From: Chalciporus piperatus
Lineage: Eukaryota > Basidiomycota > Agaricomycetes > Boletales > Boletaceae
Length of the DNA stretch: 64,000 bases
Direction of reading: 5' to 3'
Assembly: GCA_038093975.1 (NCBI GenBank)
Contig: JBBPTG010000001.1
Coordinates: 310,001 to 374,000, forward strand
In this document: positions 45,228-56,313 of the stretch, one piece after another
Numbering within the stretch: the first letter of the stretch is position 1
How the letters are laid out: every line of letters starts with the position of its first letter
Made by a program: the position numbers and the translations under genes
Notes under the pieces: generated by a model
Database searches by the model: none
Told to the model about the DNA's origin: nothing
What the model saw: the letters and a program-made list of their open reading frames with translations, nothing else

Positions 45228-48200
45228 TCAACGCCTTCCCCCACCTTTCTTCATTGCTTTCTCTTTCCGCTTTTTCGCTCGTAGCTGAGTCAAAATTAGT
45301 ATATCTATGCCAGAGTTGGTTGCGAAACCTCCGCACCTCTTTCCTCATACGGGGATCCACCATGGCGTAACGGCCTTTCACACCTTTCGGCCGGCCTTTG
45401 ATACCTTTATGCGCCCCCTTGGCGACTACCACCTTGATATCCTTCTTTTTGCCCTTCGCAGTACCTTTCCGCATGAGTTTCTCGATCTGTTGAGCCTTCT
45501 CCCGTTCGGACATGTCCGCTGTTGCATTCACGCCTTCGGCCTTCTTCATAGCCTTCTCAAGACGCTGAGCAGCTCGTAGTTTCTTTCGACCCTTCGCTTC
45601 GGCGATTTTCTTAATTGGGCGTGCATCAAGTGAGCGTTGACGTGCCCTCAAAGCAGCAATGGCCTCCTTTGTGACAGGAATGTTGGGTTTATAGTGCTTC
45701 GCCTCGTCATCAAGGAACCAAGGCGGGAGATCATCCTTGGCGTTAAGCGAATAGCGATTGAATCCATCGTTGATAAGTTGGGTTTTTGTCGTTTGACGGT
45801 TGACTAGCTGTTGCGCAAGCGTGACAGCCTCGGCAGTTGTCAGACCGTACCCTAGACAAATAGGATTAGTTTCACCGCAATATCGGAGACCCGTGAAGGC
45901 GTACTCTGGATATGGGCCTGCTTCGCGTCGTCCGGGTTTTCATCATCGACATCCCATGTGTCCATATCATCCTGAGTTTCAGCAGGGACGACCTCGAAAT
46001 CATCCGCCTCATCCTTGTACTGTGGTTAGAAATGAGAAATGGCGAATGGGAATGACATACCTCATCAGCCCATTCGTTTTGTTGGCTTTCACCGGAGTTT
46101 GAGACCATCTCTACATCCATGTTATCCTCGTCGCCCTTGCCCTCGTCTTCGTCATTGCCATCCGGTTCCTCCACGTCCTTGAAGATGTCTTGGCTGAACC
46201 AGACTTGCGCAGCACGAGAAGCGGGGGGTTGCTGAGGTTTTGTGACCGGTGCTGGATCGGATCGCTTTCGCTTCTGGCCCACCACTGGTTCGTCATCGTC
46301 GCTCTCATCCGATGAGGCAGCATCTCCCATCTCCTTAGCTGTCGCCATCTCATCCCAGCCACCGTCATCGCTACTATCGTCTCCGCTATCGTCGTTCGTC
46401 TCTTCTTTGAGACCGCCCCATTCCTCGAGTGCACCTTTTTTCCTCCTCGCCTCTGCTACCCGGTATTTTGTGTCCCTTTCCTTCAGCTTGTCCTGGTATG
46501 CATCATACATACCGTCCAGGTCAGCCTCGAGAGCGGAAACTCTCCTCTCCCTTTCTTCGTCGGAATCATACACCTCAAGGTCGTCCCCTGCGTCTGCTTC
46601 CCCAGCCTCTTCCTCGTCACTGGATGGCATCTCGTCATCCGAGGCGAGCTTGCTGATGCCGCCCTTCTTTCGAAGTCCCCTTTGCGCATCGGTGAGATCA
46701 AAGACGTCTTCCTGACCCAAGCTTAGTGTTGGATCGGTTTGTTCAAGACCGATGTCTAGGGGAGCTGTCATCTGCAGTTGCATTCGCCGGATGGTTTTTA
46801 TCTTGAGCTCGTTGGCTCTTCTCCGAGCTCGTTTTGCTTTCCCTGTCGCCTCTGCATTCACCCTCTCGAGCTGATAGAGGTAATGAGAAAAATGCGCATA
46901 TAACCAAGAACTCTCCAACCTCATCTTGGATCTGCTGTTCTTCATCAACCACTTCAGTGACTTCAACAGTTTCCGTGAGCTCATCAGCGGGTCTGCTCTT
47001 AACCTCCAAGCCGAGCTTCAAGAGTTCCATGAGTAAACAATAGATTGACTTCGTCGGAAACCTTACCTCCTCGCGTAGGGCTATTCGCCACTTCAACAAA
47101 GCCTTGAAATCACCCTTTCCGAGCACCTTGAGATCCTCAAAATTGGCTTTGACGTCCTGTGTGGTGATAGGAAGTGCAAGCCACCTATCAAACGACAATT
47201 GTAATCCTTTCTGAGGATGGAAATCAAGGACCATACTCTTTCTCCTCTTCCGTTTCAAATGCTATTTTGTTCGCAAGGCCAAGTACATTAACAGGTTCCG
47301 CGCTCCGAACGAAATCACCTGCAGAGGCTTTAGTGAAAAGGGAATGGTCACCGTCATCATATCCATCTCGTTTTCTGCGTTTTTTCTCCGGCTGGAAGAC
47401 ATTGGCCTGCGCATTATTGGCCGATGACCCTTTGTCGAGTCCAGAAGCCCCGGAGCCCGGGTCCTTGAACACATGTTTGGGGTCAAGGAACTTGGGATCA
47501 ATGTGTTTGGGGGCAAGGAATTCGCGGCACACGACGAAGATTTCAGCCGAGACATTTCTGCAATTGTCTTTAGGTGACTATATCGGAGAGAATGCATTGG
47601 CTCACCTTGAGGAAGGTGGTTTCGTGGCCTCTACCTTTGCAAAAAGTTGATTAAACACCCAAATAAGGTTGTTGTAGTCCACACTTCGGAAGACTTTGGT
47701 GACGAATGTTCCACCTTTGACAAGGAATTCGACGGCAAGTTTCAGACTCATGAGGACGAGTTCTGACTGGCTATAGGCATCCTGAACCCAGGCGGTACCA
47801 ACGTTAGGTGCACCATCGTGAAGCACGACATCCGCTTTCCAGTCTTTGAGTTCGCCTCGAAGGAGATTACGACAATGAGGGGTGGTGATGTCTGTGGCGA
47901 AGGTGACGACTCTCGGTATTGGTTTAATTGATACTAAATCTACGCCTGTGTGATGTATAAGTATATAAAGGTTTGACGGATGACAAGGAAGCTCACCGAC
48001 GATCACACTGTTCGTTGGCATGTATTTGCTTGCAACCTGAAGCCACCCGCCTGGTGCGGCGCAAAGATCGATACAACATCGCGCGGACTCGAGGAAAGCA
48101 TATTTCTTGTTGAGCTGGATCAGTTTGAAGGCTGAACGTGCGCGGTAGCCTTGCTCTCTGCAGAAATGTGAGATAAGTGTCAGATCCAGTAGTTATATGA

Positions 48201-48269
48201 GACATACTTTGCAAGTTTATAGTACTTGTCGATACGACCTTTTCCGGTCTTCTTCTGGGCCTTCCCCAT
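45228..48269 (-). CDS. SPB1: AdoMet-dependent rRNA 2'-O-methyltransferase Spb1
   Basis: A nucleolar enzyme that methylates G2922 in 25S rRNA and is needed for 60S maturation. It starts [40 protein letters not shown]. The FtsJ/RrmJ domain has [20 protein letters not shown] (SAM loop) near 48075-48020, [20 protein letters not shown] near 47835 and [20 protein letters not shown] near 47725-47670, giving the K-D-K catalytic set. The middle is acidic ([20 protein letters not shown]). The C-terminal domain reads [20 protein letters not shown], then [21 protein letters not shown] end at 45228: the donor after RMRKE joins [18 protein letters not shown], the usual family ending, whereas reading through gives an atypical tail. 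Confidence 0.93.
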
Positions 48270-48394
48270 GGCTGATGAGTGTAGTAATACGAGTAAGTAT
48301 GAAAAAGCGTAGTAACTCTATCTACATATTGATTACGCCTGTTTGGGTCGACTTTTGCGAAATGTATCTCGATATAGGTTGGTTGAACTTGACT
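48270..48394. promoter_or_regulatory. Bidirectional promoter, SPB1 / TMEM256-like gene
   Basis: 125 bp between outward-facing start codons; no distinct element recognised. Confidence 0.45.
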
Positions 48395-49023
48395 ATGACG
48401 ACTACTAGTTCTCCTCTGCTACCCCGCATGCTGCCCAGTGGAGCCTCTTCTTCTTTCCTCTGGAGGTCGGGTGCCGTGCTCGGTGGGTATCTAAGCTCCG
48501 TCTCTAAGCTCCGGTACTCATGTGTTCATACTGATTGAACTGTGGTTCGTTCTCTCAATCAGTTGCAACTGGAATGCTTTTCGGCGCCTTCGGAGCGCAT
48601 GGCCTGAAACGTCGAGCGGGTATTACTCCTGACAACCTCCAAGCTTGGGGCACAGCTTCCCAATACGCGGTTCGCAATCTCGGAACAGATTTGGCTTAAT
48701 GACTGAGAATGGCCTAGATCGCCAACGGCCTCGGATTACTGCTTCTTTCCATGCATCCCAGGTTTTCTACTCATCGCTTTGCTGGTCCTGCTATTTTGAC
48801 TGGCGGTGCATTGTTTTCGGGAAGCATTTTTGGACTGGTTCTATTGAAGCAGTACGTATGTTTACCACTCTGAATGGGGCTGCTCATGTTGTGCCAGGTT
48901 CAAGTTCCTTGGTCCGATAACACCGCTTGGAGGTATCATCATGATTGCTGGGTGAGCAAGGACGCATTTCTGATTGTCGAGCGAGTCTCACGGGCGAACA
49001 GATATGTGAGCCTAGCGCTGTAG
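48395..49023 (+). CDS. TMEM256/DUF423 small membrane protein
   Basis: Five short exons. MTTTSSPLLPRMLPSGASSS leads into FLWRSGAVLG, then VATGMLFGAFGAHGLKRRAG, the canonical DUF423 opening with GAFGAHGL. Next are TPDNLQAWGTASQYA, IANGLGLLLLSMHPRF, GPAILTGGALFSGSIFGLVL and FKFLGPITPLGGIIMIAGYV ending SLAL. About 125 residues with four hydrophobic segments, matching bacterial YgdD and human TMEM256. Molecular function is unknown for the whole family. The last exon is only about 20 nt (from 49002) and follows a gtgagc...gaacag intron. A near-copy of that exon lies 52 bp downstream. Confidence 0.85.
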
Positions 49024-49074
49024 GTGATACCTTGTTGGTTATACCTTTACGAGTGCTGTGAGCCTAGTGCTGTA
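49005..49074 (+). repeat. Short direct near-repeat at the 3' end of the TMEM256-like gene
   Basis: tgtgagcctagcgctgta at 49005-49022 recurs as tgtgagcctagtgctgta at 49057-49074, 17 of 18 identical. The first copy encodes the protein's last residues and part of the stop codon. It looks like a local duplication. Confidence 0.7.
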
Positions 49075-49378
49075 CGAGCGAGAATGAGATGAATTGGTTT
49101 CACGTGACGGACGCGTGTGGTGATGGACGTGTCAACTCCGCTTGAAATGTGAGAAATAAGCACACCAAATTGACACTAGCCATCACTAGCGTCCTCTCAC
49201 CATCGCTGACACCGTCAGTCTCCATCTTTTCTCTCCCGAGCAACGCCAACTCCCCACACTTCAAATATTCAGATCTCCTCCTTTTTTTTTTGGTTATTTC
49301 CGAGTCCTTTTTTCGTGTAAGTTTGCTCAGTACATCAGCGTGCACACGCTTCATCGATGAACTCTTAGTCGCCAGCCC
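49024..49378. other. Intergenic, no gene seen
   Basis: 355 bp between two plus-strand genes. It includes the short repeat noted above and a pyrimidine-rich tract with a T11 run near 49281-49291, likely 5' UTR or promoter of the next gene. Confidence 0.45.
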
Positions 49379-51364
49379 ATGTCAGAGACCCGAGCGCCCT
49401 TGACTGCCTCTCTATCTTTCCCCAGAAATCCCATTTCATCCTCTGCGCGCCCTCTCAAACGCCGTCTATCCGCCTCTGCTGACCTTGCTTTCTTCACTCC
49501 CGCGGCTGATTCCTTCAATCCAAAACCTTACGCGCCCAACGCCGCTTCCGCACATGTCCCCAATGTCCCCACTCCTCCCCCAGCGCGGAATCACTCCTCT
49601 GCATCCCTAGCTCAACTCCCTCTCATGGACCCTTCTCCATCGGACCCTAACGTGGTCTTCGTTCACCCGCCATTTATATCATTTCCCGACGCCCATATCT
49701 ATCCTGAAGGTCTTTCTTATTCTCTCATGGCTGCCAACCCCGAGTGGTTTCTAGATCCAAACGATTTCATATCATCTGTCTCAATCGATCCAAACGCGAT
49801 CCCTTATCCTCCTCAACTTGAGCCTCCTAGAGGTTGGTGCCCTGCCAAGAAAAAAGACTTGAGGGCCCTCGGTCCAGATGGTTGGCCAGAAGGCGAAGAA
49901 CCGCGACTACGATGCACTTTTTGCAGAAGAACATATGCTGGCGTCAATGCTAAGAGTATGTGGAGACGCCACGTCTACGAGAAACATAAGATCGCAATGT
50001 CCAATCGTCGCGATGTGAATGATCGGCATCGTGGTGGACGGGGTTCAAACAGTAGGCTGTTCACTGTGGTTATATCTTAACGTGTCTTTGACATCTTCAC
50101 AGAAGAGCAATCGCGCAGCGTTGTTTCTGACAAAGAGAATGTGTCGTCTGACCTGCGCCGAACTAATAAGGCATCTACAGAGCAGGCCAACAATAAACCC
50201 AAGCCGAGACCTTTCCTTGCTCCCTCGGAAGGCTCTGTCCAGAACAGAGACCGAAGCAATCAAGAGGAATGTGTTTTTATTTCTTCCGCACCATCGATCG
50301 AGCACAAATATTCTCCGCCACCGGTGTTGTCGGGTGGTGAGCTATCCCCTCAGCGTGAAACTGGCTCAGGTAGCTCTGAACATGACGAAATGGCGTCATC
50401 TCCCCCAACCCCTCCTGTGATGATTCCGATGTCTCCATATGATCCTACGGCGACACCCTCCTTTCGTCATTCTCCACCGCGTCTCCCCTCTGATCAACCG
50501 TGGCGCTTTCCAAGCCCGAGTCACCCCTTGCACTCGAGAGCAAGGGAATTGTGCCTCAGCATGCTCGTCAGGGGAGGCATCAGCCCGGCCATCAAACCGT
50601 CGGCTGCTGATTCCAGCTCCCCGAGTTTGGGGACCCCGAGCATCATAAATACCCCGTGCAGCGCGGTCGGACGCAGCAAGACATTTAACGATGCATTTGG
50701 CAGCTCCCCTGTCATATTCCGACCATCTCCACGCCAGCTCTTCTCCGACGGCCAATCACCTGTTCCAGCATTCAATCGACTCGATTTTCGCAAGCGTGTC
50801 AATGACTCGCCGCTGAACGGTGGCCTCAGACGACGCATGCATTACCGCAAATCGACTACGATGAACTCCTTCGATTTACACAATGACTGGCTTTCCGACA
50901 CTTCGTTATCGTCTGCCGGTAGCATGAAGATTGACCGCGCCACGGCAAGCCCTGTCCGGTCTTCTAATGACGATCCGTTCAGCGGGCTATATAAACCTTT
51001 ACTGGAGCCGAGAATGTCCAAAGAGACCGCCGACCAGAGGACTGCATCACCTTGCGGGTCTTCTCCCGATGTAGAAAGTCCTGTGGTTAGGAATGTCCGT
51101 TACCCAGATGCGGGGGCGCCAGAGCTGGAGGCTGGTCTCGTGGGTCTTGGGATTGGGTTGATGGCTCCCTTTAGACTGTCGACGTGCCGAACACAACCCA
51201 ACCACGGCTCTGATTCTTTGGGCAAGGAGAACGACGAAGAAGAGGTGGAGAGGGTCCTCACTGACAGCTCCCCCGGGCTTGTGTCACCGACTGCGATATT
51301 GAGCAGCAAGCATCCACGGTCGCCCGCATTGAAGAGACGGCGGATATCGATGACGGTGGATTGA
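49379..51364 (+). CDS. Zinc-finger (C2H2/BED-like) protein, function not recognised
   Basis: It starts MSETRAPLTASLSFPRNPIS. A conserved-looking region, FVHPPFISFPDAHIYPEGLS with LMAANPEWFLDPNDFISSVS, precedes a single zinc finger, LRCTFCRRTYAGVNAKSMWR then RHVYEKHKI, near 49910-49995, with C-x2-C-x13-H-x4-H spacing. One intron follows (gtaggc...cttcacag), then a long Ser/Pro-rich region with repeated SP motifs (SPPTPPVMIPMSPYDPTATP, FRHSPPRLPSDQPWRFPSPS) and a Lys/Arg C-terminus (SPALKRRRISMTVD). The finger plus basic tail suggests a nuclear DNA-binding protein, and the many SP/TP sites suggest phosphorylation. I do not know the family. Confidence 0.75.
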
Positions 51365-51809
51365 ACGGACTGATACTGATTGATGATAGCTATCGTATGT
51401 TTTGGTTTGCCTTTGTTATCCGCGTTTTGATACACGAAAGCGCCAGCGTTTAAGAGGTGTAAAGCTGATAATCGTCGTCTATCGTACTTGTAAAGTGTTT
51501 TGCAACTGTTGTGTATCTCTTCGTCGTTATGCGTAGTACTAGCTATCAGCTTGATTCAATGATTGTCTGGACGTGGTAGCCGTGAGCCGTGTGAAGTTTG
51601 GCGACGGTGTTGGTATTAATTGTCCTGAAAGCGTGGCCACCATCAAGGAGATCAGGCTGGCATCAAGTACAGCCCATTCCGCGTCCTCCTACCACTCAGG
51701 TAAAACATCCACGTTCTCCCCAATACACTTAACCTCACCTCCCACCTCGACCTCGACCAGACCCCTCCCCATCTTGAAGCCGTTGTCCAACTAGACGCCA
51801 GAGACCACA
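51365..51809. other. Intergenic, upstream of RAC1
   Basis: 445 bp between genes in the same direction. A C/T-rich run (cctcacctcccacctcgacctcgacc) near 51733-51760 lies just before the RAC1 start and is probably its promoter or 5' UTR. No coding sequence recognised. Confidence 0.5.
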
Positions 51810-52760
51810 ATGCAAGCAATCAAATGTATGTCATACAGCGAACTCGGCATATCCTTTCCTCATGACATGTTTCTCAAGGTGTCGTGGTGGGCGATGGTGC
51901 TGTCGGAAAGGCAAGTGGATCCATTGACAACATGCCAGTACTGACTCTTATTGTCTGCTCTTAGACCTGCCTCCTTATATCGTATACCACAAATGCCTTC
52001 CCAGTGAGTAAGAAACGTGTATCCATCAACAAAGCGCTGACAGCAAGGTTTCAGGGAGAATACATACCAACAGGTACATTCGTCGCTCATCACAAGGCAC
52101 AACCCTTGCTCATCTCGCAAAGTGTTTGATAACTATTCTGCGAACGTGATGGTGGACGGCAAGACCATATCTCTTGGTTTATGGGATACCGCCGGACAAG
52201 AAGATTACGATCGTCTTCGCCCTCTCTCTTATCCCCAGACGGATGTCTTCTTGATCTGCTTCTCCCTTGTCAGCCCGCCAAGTTACGAAAACGTGAGGAC
52301 CAAAGTAAGTATCAACATCCCTCTCTCGTCATCAAACCAACATTACATTGCTATTCAGTGGTGGCCCGAGATTTCACACCATGCCCCATCTACCGCCGTA
52401 GTTTTGGTCGGTACCAAGCTGGATCTGCGCGAGGATCCTGCTACTATTGAGAAATTGCGTGACCGGTCAGTCCCTTGAATCGTATCCTCATTCATCACTA
52501 ACGACAAGTTCATCAGTCGTATGCAACCAATTCAGTACAGTCAGGGTGTTTCCATGGCTCGCGACATAGGGGCAGTCAAATACCTGGAGTGCTCCGCTCT
52601 TACCCAGAAGGGATTGAAGACTGTCTTCGATGAAGCCATTCGCGCTGTCCGTGAGTATTGTACGTCATTCTTCCATTCAAGCACTGGTCTCATGCTTGAC
52701 CGGTTAGTGAACCCTTTTCCAAAGAAAGAGAAGCGTGGCCGTGGATGTGTAATCGCGTAG
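51810..52760 (+). CDS. RAC1: Rho-family small GTPase Rac1
   Basis: A GTPase controlling polarity, actin and NADPH oxidase in fungi. Spliced sequence: [25 protein letters not shown] (P-loop GDGAVGKT), [20 protein letters not shown] (switch I), [20 protein letters not shown] (switch II), [34 protein letters not shown] (TKLD base-binding), and [20 protein letters not shown] (SAL). The C-terminus is polybasic [12 protein letters not shown] with a CAAX box for prenylation. Rac rather than Cdc42 is indicated by MQAIKCV, NYSANV and the ALTQKGL stretch. Seven exons. The second intron (51911-51964) uses a GC donor, inside the P-loop coding sequence. Complete. Confidence 0.95.
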
Positions 52761-53157
52761 AGGGGACTTCATCAACTTCGTTTCAGTCCCTAGATGGATC
52801 TCTTCCGCATTTCACACCCATTTATGTCTTGCTCGCGTTACGACCGGTATGCTATTCTTCATTTTCTTTCCCTGCACATAAGAATACACTTTATCTGGTT
52901 CTGGGTCTCCGATGCCCATGGAGTGAATTGATGATATCTTGCTACTACTCTCATTGCAGTCAATGCAACGTTTGTCGGATCCTTGATTGTAACGTAAGAC
53001 TTTGTGCTTGTTGGGCGTTGAGTGATTGCTTACTTCTCCGAACTTTGCGCGGAACCGAGGACCGGGTAACTCGTACGAGCCGGCGTTAGCTTGAAGGTTG
53101 GAGCAGCGATTGTCGTGCTTCACCAGGCCGTTGATTGACTATCGCTGACTCACAAGC
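52761..53157. other. Intergenic, no gene seen
   Basis: 397 bp between RAC1 and the first Zn2Cys6 gene. No credible coding sequence on either strand. Confidence 0.5.
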
Positions 53158-55901
53158 ATGCCAAAAGTCCCTTGCGTATCTCCGACTGCGAGCAACTTGA
53201 GCACGAATGGTGTTAGAATGCTGAAGAGGAACCAGGTGATTCTCATTGATATCGCTATCTCTCAGTCGGTACACTTCATGACTCCCACAGGCTTGTCACC
53301 AATGCAGGAGAAGGAAATTGGTGAGATTGCTCAGCTGCATCATTGGATATGATGTGTTTACGGCTAACAACGCTCAAGAAATGGTGCATGGCGTCGTTTC
53401 CAAACGATCAAGTCCTTCGCTGAAGTTACTACAGTGACGCTAAAAGACCCTGCTCGACTTGCGTTCGTTCGCACATGCTCAACAGGGTGTTGAATTGGCC
53501 CCTGAACTGGAATGCACATTCGACGAGGGTAAACTCATTCAATCCCTCAAGGTGCTCTTCTCACCCGAACGTAGCTCCCGAGTCCAGCCTTTCTGAATCG
53601 TTCATTGAAACTCCCAAGAATAGGTATGCGCACTTAGAAAATCGTATTAGTACGTTCGGCTCGGTCCAAGTCTCGCGACTCAGCTGAACTCACTGTGTAC
53701 ATCAGTGGAACTAGAAGCCTTGCTGAAGGAAAAGCAGGAAGTGATTGCGTCATTTGTCAGCGGATCCTCGGGTCCAGCTGTGGCCCAAGCACTCTTGATA
53801 TCTGCTGCGACCGCCTCACAGGAGTCCTCGATTGATCCATCTATCCTGAGTTACGGTCTCCCAACTGATTTCATGGGAGGTGCTGTCCTTCTGACAGACA
53901 TCATTTGGTCCAATTGGCCGCATCATTTGCCACGTCCTGACCTTCTTCATCACATGTGAGTTACTTCCCAGCGCCATTGGTATATCCACTGTCTGAACCA
54001 CTGGTATAACAGCGTCGAGGCCTTCTTTGCCTTTCACCCCCATGCCTCCCGTCTCTTCAATGCGTCGAATTTCCTGACTTCCCTTTTGCTACCGTCAGAC
54101 CACCCCGACTTCCCCTCATCTCCGGTTCTTCATGCTATCTGTGCCGTCGGTTCAATGTATACGATTGCAGCCAGACAGCAACTTGGATCAGGTACCACTG
54201 ATTTCTCACACCAACAGGCCACATATGCAAAGGATCAGCTCGAGAAACTTCTGGCAAGTGGGCAAAAACCGATGCAGTGTTTGCAAAGTGGGTGTTTTCG
54301 CCTCTCGCATAAGTCAATCTGAATTACACACTACTTACTTCCAGCGACCATCATCCTATCCTGGTATTATTGGAGCCATGCTAGGTGCGTTGCTGGCCTC
54401 AGTGTTAGATATGGCGTTTACGCGTGATATTGGCTCTCCAGGTGGATCGAGGTGTGTTCAAGCTCACAAGGTGTATGCCTCAGTTATTGAAGTGCTTCAT
54501 AGCTTTTTATGTCCACAGGGCAATCATTACGTATAGCAGTCCCACTCGGATTGAACCTATGCCCGCCATTCCATGCATTGAACACCACTATCAAATCGAT
54601 GTCAATCATTCCGACTCCTCTTACGACTGTCGAGGACGAGATGCGCCGCAATGCATTTTGGTTGGCCTACGCCATTGACCGTCAATGTGGTGCTGGAAAT
54701 GGATGGGCATTGACACTCGATGACAATGACATCGCTCAACTTTTGCCCCTTCCCGAAGGGATTTTGGATGCAGGGGTAAGTATAATTGCATACCTTTTCG
54801 ACAACCTATTGATGTGTGTAGGTGTCAGTTAGTGCGGAACATCGACAGTGGTCGCATCATCAGGACTCGTTCCTCGTGCATCCTCCCGAAATAACAGATT
54901 CATTCACCCTTTATATCAAGGTCATGATGGTAATATCTCGCGTCAAGAATTTCAACCACAGGTTCCGAATCGTGGAAGATCATGGAGATCCTGGGTCGAA
55001 GACAACAAAAATCAACAGGGGAAACCAACCTGATATTCGGGCGACAACCATGTTCAGTCAGCTGGAGGACCTCATTGCCGCCTTTCGGGCTTCTTTAACC
55101 CATAAATTCAAGGATTCATTTACTGACGATTCCATGGATACACATCTGTACACCACCCATCTGGCACTACATGCGTAAGTCTGGGCTGTAGTCCGGCCCA
55201 CTGCATACTGACTGAAGCTCTTCAAGCTCGGTCATCCTCCTCCACGAACCTCATTCAGTTCCGAGAAGCAGTATTTGTACTTCTGCCATGAAAATCTTAC
55301 ATGCTGCACGTGGAACCCTAGATCTTGTCTATGCAATATTATCCTCAAACTACGACCTTGGGCTTTTGGATCTATTCTGTCCTGTGAGATAATCATTTCT
55401 CTCTGACCTTCGCAGTACTCACCTACCGATCACAGTTTTGCTGGTTCCTAGCAGGCAGGGTTTTCGTACGATTCCTTAAGGCAGCTCAAGATGCTCAAAG
55501 CATGCAGCAAATCGAAACCCTTCGAGTTGAGCTTGAGTTTATACGGTTTGTATTTCTTGATAAACTTGTTGCTCCGGAGTAGTTTCATCATTTCCACAGC
55601 GTTGCTTTGGGAAGAATGGGCGAGCGAGTTCCATTATCTGGTGAGCAGTGCTCCGTTCCATTCCTTATCCAACGAAGTATAGACATAGCCTTGTTTAGCC
55701 CGGTACCAGAAAATGTTGAACACATGTATTCTTGAAGTATGCGGGACGGCATTGGTGGACGTCACTGTCCCCATGAATGGCCTGCCAGTCCGTACGGTTG
55801 CAGACGATCCCCTCCTCACACAAGTTACTCAGAACCCCCTGCCAACACACGATCATGGGGTATACATGACGCTCTATAATGGTTTCATGGAGGATGTTTG
55901 A
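53158..55901 (+). CDS. Zn2Cys6 transcription factor with fungal-specific domain; 5-nt microexon and a frame break in the zinc-cluster region
   Basis: Exon 1 MPKVPCVSPTASNL...LKRNQ (53158-53235), exon 2 ACHQCRRRKL (53291-53320), microexon AAATG (53379-53383), then exon 4 from 53435, giving KCDAKRPCSTCVRSHMLN. The next conserved block, GVELAPELECTFDE with the sixth Cys, is in another frame (from 53486). Reading on without removing the 46-nt intron 53529-53574 returns to the frame of APESSLSESFIETPKNRYAH, which is followed by the coiled LENRIMELEALLKEKQ. The effector domain (LRIAVPLGLNL, EDEMRRNAFWLAYAIDRQCG, LGRMGERVPLSARYQKML) looks intact to the stop at 55901. It belongs to the same family as the gene at 61752. 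Either a decaying allele, an assembly error, or an unusual protein with a replaced sixth Cys. Confidence 0.78.
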
Positions 55902-56313
55902 TCGATATCGATCCTTTCTGGGTCACTTCTGCAACCCGTCCACAATTGTAAATTGTAAATCGTGTTGTCAACTTTATGTAGGATGGTGTACAAATGGCAC
56001 TGGGACTTGGAGCAAAAATACAAAATTAGACCTGATCGTATTTAGCGCAGTGATGAACTCCACCAACACAACGTTAGTACACCCAGGATACAACTCGGAT
56101 TCTTTGATTCGGGCATGGTGCTATAACTGTACAAGTGAGCCCGACGCAACAAAGTTTAAGTTAGACATGTCTAGCTTTGTTGTCTATTGTTTTCACAAGT
56201 CGTAGTAACTTACTTCCGATATGACATCGGTCCCTGCAACCGAGTTCGACATTAATTACTATGATGCGATGATCACACTCGTTAGCACAAGTTTCACATC
56301 TCTTCGCAAATAC
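55902..56313. other. Intergenic, upstream of PHA2
   Basis: 412 bp. A tandem attgtaa-attgtaa occurs near 55943-55956. The frame open from 56221 is in phase with PHA2, so an extended N-terminus beginning MTSVPATEFDINYY is possible. I see no other gene. Confidence 0.45.

Noticed and set aside
53352..53383. The region gtgtttacggctaacaacgctcaag read as a degenerate zinc-cluster exon (CLRLTTLKKC)
   Set aside because: The intact cluster half ACHQCRRRKL lies upstream at 53291-53320, so this stretch is better read as intron sequence before a microexon.
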